The notes under the pieces are model-generated. The model worked only from the letters and a program-made list of their open reading frames with translations, searched no databases and was not told the DNA's origin. From Mycobacterium senriense (lineage in GTDB: Bacteria; Actinomycetota; Actinomycetes; Mycobacteriales; Mycobacteriaceae): 64,000 bases of DNA. Numbering within the stretch: the stretch's first letter is position 1; each line of letters opens with the position of its first letter. The position numbers were made by a program, and so were the translations under genes. Below are positions 60,371 through 64,000 of the stretch, in pieces. The DNA lies in assembly GCF_019668465.1 (NCBI RefSeq), contig NZ_AP024828.1:2418001-2482000 (forward strand), in the 5' to 3' direction.

Positions 60371-60493
60371 TAGACTGACCGTTGTCATCGACGTGTAACG
60401 GAATCTGGTGAAAGTCCAGAACGGTCGCGCCACTGTCCAAAGTCAGACCCGAGACTCGTCATACCCACGGGGACGCGTTATCCCCAGAAGGAG
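60371..60493 (+). promoter_or_regulatory. Cobalamin riboswitch upstream of cbtBA
   Basis: The conserved core TCTGGTGAAAGTCCAGA followed by ACGGTCGCGCCACTGT matches the cobalamin aptamer (GGTGxAAxTCC...GGTCxCGCCACTGT); AGTCAGA-CC-GAGACT near 60441 resembles the B12 box. It is followed by a GGGGA/TCCCC hairpin (60469-60485) just before the Shine-Dalgarno AAGGAG (60488-60493), so the expression platform probably acts on translation of cbtB. Boundaries are approximate. Confidence 0.85.
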
Positions 60494-60499
60494 TCGATT

Positions 60500-60715
60500 G
60501 TGTCCCACCCGCAGCTAACCGGCAGTCGCAGCCGATCCGTTGACCTGTCCGCGGCACGTACCGCGCTCTGGTTCGCCGCGACCGTCTTCCTCGCGTTGCT
60601 GGCGCTGTACTTCGTCGGCGTCGACCAGGGGGCGGTCTCGCTGTTCGGAAGTGACTCGCACGTGCACGAATTCGTGCACGACGCGCGGCACCTCCTCGGC
60701 TTCCCCTGCCACTGA
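60500..60715 (+). CDS. cbtB: Cobalt transporter subunit CbtB
   Basis: 71 residues from GTG 60500. One membrane helix (ALWFAATVFLALLALYFVGV) and a C-terminal histidine-rich metal-binding tail (HVHEFVHDARHLLGFPCH), both hallmarks of CbtB. Preceded by the cobalamin riboswitch, so it is expressed when B12 is scarce. Partner CbtA starts 9 bp downstream. Confidence 0.95.
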   Translation: MSHPQLTGSRSRSVDLSAARTALWFAATVFLALLALYFVGVDQGAVSLFGSDSHVHEFVHDARHLLGFPCH

Positions 60716-60724
60716 CCCGGCCTC

Positions 60725-61516
60725 GTGGAGAGACGCCTGATCGGGGGCGGTCTTCTGGCGGGTGCCATCGGCGCGGTGCTGGCGTTCGTCTTCGCCCGCC
60801 TGTGCGCCGAGCCCGTCATCGGCCGCGCAATCGCTTTTGAAGACGGCCGCACCGACGCCGAGAACGCGCATGGCGTGCACGAGCACGGCGCCGAGTTGTT
60901 CACCCGCGGCGTGCAGTCCGGCCCCGGGCTGGGATTCGGTGTGCTGATCTTCGGCCTCGCCATGGGGGCGCTGTTCGCCGTGTTGTTCAGCGTCGTCTAT
61001 GCGCGGACGGAAACCGCTCAACCGCAAGCGCTTTCGCTGTTGTTGGCGGCTGGGTCCTTCGGCGCGGTGTACGTGGTGCCGTTCGTGAAGTATCCGCCGA
61101 ACCCACCGGCGGTCGGACAGTCCGACACGATCGCGGCGCGCACCGGCTGGTACCTGGCGATGGTGCTGGTGTCGGTGGTGCTGGTTATCGGCGCGGTATG
61201 GCTGGCGCGTCGCCTGGCCGACCGGTTCGGCGCGTGGAACGCAAGGCTGCTCGCGGCGGGTGCGTATCTGGTGGCGATCATCGTGGCCGCGGTGCTGCTG
61301 CCGAGCGTGGACGAGACACCCGAACCGCTGCGCGACGCCGCCGGGACGATCGTCTATCCGGGCTTTCCCGCCGACGTCCTCTACGAATTCAGGTTGCTGT
61401 CGCTGGCCACCCAGCTGGTGCTGTGGACGGGCATCGGCCTGGTCTTCGCGACGATCAGCGGGCGGCTGCTTTCGGTTCGGGAGCCGGGCGGGCAGGCGTC
61501 GAGCATCGCGGCGTGA
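60725..61516 (+). CDS. cbtA: Cobalt transporter subunit CbtA
   Basis: 263 residues from GTG 60725. Five or six hydrophobic helices with HGVHEHGAELFTRGVQSGPGLG, containing histidines suited to cobalt, in the first external loop, and YVVPFVKYPPNPPAVG later. Predicted to take up cobalt for B12 synthesis with CbtB. Its TGA overlaps the next gene (GTGA). Confidence 0.93.
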   Translation: MERRLIGGGLLAGAIGAVLAFVFARLCAEPVIGRAIAFEDGRTDAENAHGVHEHGAELFTRGVQSGPGLGFGVLIFGLAMGALFAVLFSVVYARTETAQPQALSLLLAAGSFGAVYVVPFVKYPPNPPAVGQSDTIAARTGWYLAMVLVSVVLVIGAVWLARRLADRFGAWNARLLAAGAYLVAIIVAAVLLPSVDETPEPLRDAAGTIVYPGFPADVLYEFRLLSLATQLVLWTGIGLVFATISGRLLSVREPGGQASSIAA

Positions 61517-62061
61517 CCGAGGTCGCCCGGCTGACCCTGCTCTCGCATGGCATGACAGATGCCATGGCGGACGGCCGATTTCCCGCCGACGAACCGCTGA
61601 ACGCGGTCGGCCGCCGCCAGGTTGAGGCGATGGACGGCGTCGCCGGTTCCGCACAGCGCCGGCTTTGCGGACCCGAGCAACGCACCCGGCAGACCGCGAA
61701 ACTGCTTGGCCTGCAAGCCGAAAGCGAGCCACGGTTGGCCGACCTCGACTGCGGACGGTGGCGCGGCGAGTCGCTTGCGGTCCTGCCGCCCAACGAACTC
61801 GAGGCGTGGCTGGGTCAACCGGGTGCCGCGCCACACGGCGGCGAGTCGATCGCCGACCTGATCTCACGGGTTTCGCTTTGGCTGGAGTCGTTGACCGCCA
61901 ACCCATTACGCACGGTGGCGGTGACGCACCCGGCGGTGATCCGCGCGGCGATCGTGGCGGCGCTGGACATCACCCCGGCGTCGTTTTGGCGGATCGACGT
62001 CGAGCCGGTCACCCGGGTCGTCCTGCACTTCCGGGGCGGCCGTTGGACGCTGCGCTTGTGA
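61513..62061 (+). CDS. Histidine phosphatase superfamily protein with altered RHG motif
   Basis: 182 residues from GTG 61513, overlapping the cbtA stop. The fold has LSHG in place of RHG at residues 10-13, the SxxxRTxQTA segment as PEQRTRQTAKLLG, the acidic loop LADLDCGRWRG, PHGGES, and the second His as VAVTHPAVIRAA near 137. The nucleophilic His is kept but the adjacent Arg, needed to hold phosphate, is Ser. It is the last gene of the riboswitch operon, so it may act in corrinoid metabolism (compare CobC); this is inference. Converges on lpqF. Confidence 0.82.
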   Translation: MTEVARLTLLSHGMTDAMADGRFPADEPLNAVGRRQVEAMDGVAGSAQRRLCGPEQRTRQTAKLLGLQAESEPRLADLDCGRWRGESLAVLPPNELEAWLGQPGAAPHGGESIADLISRVSLWLESLTANPLRTVAVTHPAVIRAAIVAALDITPASFWRIDVEPVTRVVLHFRGGRWTLRL

Positions 62062-62064
62062 GCC

Positions 62065-63429
62065 TCAGCGCGGGGCGATCAGCGCGAAGGCCTGCTTGGC
62101 GATCTTCAGCATCCAGCTGGTCACCGTCGGGCCGTGATCGCGCGGCCAATTCAGCTGAAAGCTCACCACCCACGGCTGTTTCGTCTTGTCGACGGCATAC
62201 CAGCTGAACGTCAGATCACCGGGCAGGCCACCGGCTTTCGCGCCGATATACGGCCACACGTTGCGGTCCAACTGGATGCCCGCGACCGCGGAGAGGATCT
62301 CGCGAACCGGTGCGGCCTTGCCGACCGCATCGGCCTGCAACGTGGCGTGGACGCGGCAAATGTCCTCGGCGTTGCCGTACCACTCCGCGCCGTAGGAGGA
62401 TGCCGGCGAGTGCGCCCGCATCGGATCCGGGTCATAGGGCGTCGAGTTCGCCTGCTCCAGCAGCTGCCCGCGGACTTGCGGCGATCCGTGTTCCCATTGG
62501 TCGCGCAGGTCGGGCCTGCCCCAGCCGACCGAGAACAACTCGTACATGGTGGGGAACGGGGTCATGCTGGCCGGGTCGTGATGACCCGCGGTGGCCAGCG
62601 CTTCGGAGATGGCGTGCGTGCCCATTCTCCCGATCAGCAGGTCGGTCGCCATGTTGTCACTGGTGGCGATCATCTTCTCTGCGGCGGTGCGTACCGAAAC
62701 GTGCGCTCCGGTAGGCAAAGCCAATCCCGACGAGCCGACGGCCCGGCTCTTGTCGGTGACGGTCAGCTGGTCATCCCAGGACACCGTCCCGTTCTTGACC
62801 GCGCCCGCCAGCGCATGCAACACGTACAGCTTGAAAATGGATGCCAGTGGCAAAGATTCGTGCGTGTTGGTGCCCGCCACGGGGTCGCAGTGCCCGTCGT
62901 CGACCTTGGCGACCTGATAGGAGTAGCGCGCACCGGTCTTGCCCAACACCGCGTCGATGTCGTGCCACGAGTTGATCCTGGGCGCCTGGGTGTCGAGGTC
63001 GAAATGATCGACATAACCGCCGTCGTCGGTGTGAATCCGGATGTCTTGCCGGGCACCGTAGGACGAGGTCAGGTGCAGGGTCGCGACGCTCGCGCCGAGG
63101 TCGACGCCGTTGAGCGCGAACGGACGGTCCCACCACAGCGCCTCCATGGTGGTTTCCACCGACTCGACCTTGTCGGGTGCGGCCAGGGTGCCGACCCCGA
63201 CCGGGCCGATGGGCCAGTCCGAGTTGAGCATGTCCAACGTCTGCTGCGCCCGGATCCCGGGCGGGGTCCGAGTGTCGATCTGCCGTCCCGGATTGGCCGC
63301 GTTCGCCTGCGGGGAAGGGTTGGGGGCGCACCCGGGCGCCGATGTCACCACCAGTGCGGCCGCCGCGCTCAGCGTCAATGCGCGGCGCCAGGCCGACAGC
63401 CCGCTAGCCAGCCTGCTTGTTGCCGGCAA
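62065..63429 (-). CDS. lpqF: Lipoprotein LpqF, beta-lactamase-like serine hydrolase
   Basis: 454 residues from a TTG at 63429, 26 bp inside mhuD. The signal peptide (LTLSAAAALVVTSAPGCAPN) ends in lipobox APGC. Serine-hydrolase motifs: SxxK as LASIFKLYVL near 196-200, SDN in TSDNMATD, and KAGG in GAKAGGLPGD, the last corresponding to KTG of penicillin-binding/beta-lactamase proteins. An N-terminal DUF-like domain precedes it. No experimental function known to me. Confidence 0.88.
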   Translation of the reverse strand: MPATSRLASGLSAWRRALTLSAAAALVVTSAPGCAPNPSPQANAANPGRQIDTRTPPGIRAQQTLDMLNSDWPIGPVGVGTLAAPDKVESVETTMEALWWDRPFALNGVDLGASVATLHLTSSYGARQDIRIHTDDGGYVDHFDLDTQAPRINSWHDIDAVLGKTGARYSYQVAKVDDGHCDPVAGTNTHESLPLASIFKLYVLHALAGAVKNGTVSWDDQLTVTDKSRAVGSSGLALPTGAHVSVRTAAEKMIATSDNMATDLLIGRMGTHAISEALATAGHHDPASMTPFPTMYELFSVGWGRPDLRDQWEHGSPQVRGQLLEQANSTPYDPDPMRAHSPASSYGAEWYGNAEDICRVHATLQADAVGKAAPVREILSAVAGIQLDRNVWPYIGAKAGGLPGDLTFSWYAVDKTKQPWVVSFQLNWPRDHGPTVTSWMLKIAKQAFALIAPR

Positions 63430-63724
63430 CGTCCATCACAACCTCGAATTCCAGCAGCGAGGCCCCGGTCGCAACCGGCTTCGCCCGCTCACCGGAGTGC
63501 GCCTCGATCGCCGGCCCCTGCGCCCACGCCTGGAATGCCTCTTCGGACTCCCACTGGGTCACCACGAAGTAGCGGTTCTCACCCTTGATCGGGCGGAGCA
63601 GCTGAAAGCCGAGGAAGCCGGGCTGGTTGTCGACGGCATGCGCCCGGTGGGCGAACCGCTTCTCCAGCTCTGGGCCGGCGTCGGCGGGTACTTCGATTGC
63701 ATTGATCTTCACCACTGGCGACAT
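63404..63724 (-). CDS. mhuD: Heme-degrading monooxygenase MhuD
   Basis: 106 residues. ABM-fold (IsdG-type) with the catalytic triad in the same register as M. tuberculosis Rv3592: Asn8 (KINAIEV), Trp67 (AFQAWAQG) and His76 (EAHSGE). Cleaves heme to mycobilin, free iron and no CO. Overlaps lpqF at its 3' end. Divergent from the hydrolase gene by 63 bp. DppABCD encoded earlier in this window is a heme importer in M. tuberculosis, but the two are not adjacent. Confidence 0.95.
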   Translation of the reverse strand: MSPVVKINAIEVPADAGPELEKRFAHRAHAVDNQPGFLGFQLLRPIKGENRYFVVTQWESEEAFQAWAQGPAIEAHSGERAKPVATGASLLEFEVVMDVAGNKQAG

Positions 63725-63787
63725 GCCGCTAGGCTACCCCGCCCATCCCCGTGCTCGAGCCGAGGGCGGTCCCCGCAAGATGGTGCT

Positions 63788-64000
63788 ATGCCCAGCCAAC
63801 TGCTGACTTGCCGCGGGGGAGACGGTGAGCCGCTGGTGCTGGTGCACGGCCTGATGGGGCGGGGGACCACCTGGCCGCGGCAACTGCCCTGGCTGACCCG
63901 GCTGGGCACCGTGTACACCTACGACGCCCCGTGGCACCGGGGTCGCGACGTCGACGATCCACACCCGATCAGCACCGAACGGTTCGTGGCCGACCTGGCC
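63788..64000 (+). CDS. Alpha/beta hydrolase, 5' part (window ends)
   Basis: Open from ATG 63788 to the window end (71 codons). Beginning MPSQLLTCRGGDGEPLVLVHGLMGRGTTWPRQL, it has the VLVHG oxyanion motif and strand pattern of an alpha/beta hydrolase. Nucleophile and catalytic His would be beyond the window. Synteny suggests Rv3591c. Too short to give substrate. Confidence 0.85.
   Translation, partial: MPSQLLTCRGGDGEPLVLVHGLMGRGTTWPRQLPWLTRLGTVYTYDAPWHRGRDVDDPHPISTERFVADLA

Overview
This window is a high-G+C actinobacterial chromosome segment, and its gene content and order are those of a slow-growing Mycobacterium. Nearly every gene matches, in order and with inverted orientation, the M. tuberculosis stretch from about Rv3668c to Rv3591c. 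Espacd (espA/espC/espD), esxV/esxW, PPE65/PE32 and PE33 are absent, and a 13E12 gene, a zinc alcohol dehydrogenase and a VOC protein are present. This suggests a M. avium-complex-like species; the species call is inference from memory of gene order, not from a search.

Layout. 1-3.9 kb: a truncated secreted serine protease, acs, and two small exported or membrane proteins. 3.9-9.8 kb: the dppABCD oligopeptide/heme importer plus a Fic-like gene. 9.8-11.6 kb: a HAD phosphatase flanked by two structured small RNAs, a probable Ms1 (6S-like, minus strand) and an unmistakable 6C RNA (plus strand). 11.6-19.9 kb: the 'helicase/secretion neighbourhood', with ssd (CpaE-like), TadA, TadB, TadC, Flp pilin and two TadE-like proteins, then a PAS/GAF protein and a DEAH helicase. 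19.9-27.3 kb: cspA, topA, a membrane adenylate cyclase, the clamp-loader delta' subunit and tRNA-Thr(CGT). 27.3-32.4 kb: envelope glycan genes (GT-C-like membrane protein, galE1, PpgS with its DUF2304 partner, flippase). 32.4-39.8 kb: a TerC/DUF475 protein, ppa, dacB, a metalloprotease, tilS, hpt and lpqG.

39.8-45.1 kb is the accessory part: a 13E12 HNH gene whose start codon lies inside a perfect SOS box, an overlapping ephA-monooxygenase-dehydrogenase operon, and a glyoxalase-like gene. 45.3-55.4 kb is a long cofactor operon on the plus strand: ftsH, folE-folP-folB-folK, DUF3180, a frameshifted DUF6779-type gene, a DUF2520 protein, panC, panD and coaX. 55.5-60.3 kb: lysS (with an anomalously A+T-rich 3' half), lsr2 and clpC1. 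60.4-62.1 kb: a cobalamin riboswitch driving cbtB-cbtA and a histidine phosphatase whose RHG motif reads SHG. 62.1-64 kb: lpqF, mhuD and a truncated alpha/beta hydrolase.

Most genes sit in tight operons with 1-8 bp ATGA/GTGA overlaps, so translational coupling is widespread. Two copies of a MIRU-type repeat (7.4 and 14.7 kb) have expanded such junctions and each supplies an in-frame spacer and a new Shine-Dalgarno sequence. No insertion sequence, prophage or CRISPR array is visible. I did not find a wholly new system. The best leads are the degenerate Fic protein, the MIRU-remodelled junctions, the riboswitch operon with the SHG phosphatase, the mosaic lysS and the SOS-controlled 13E12 gene.
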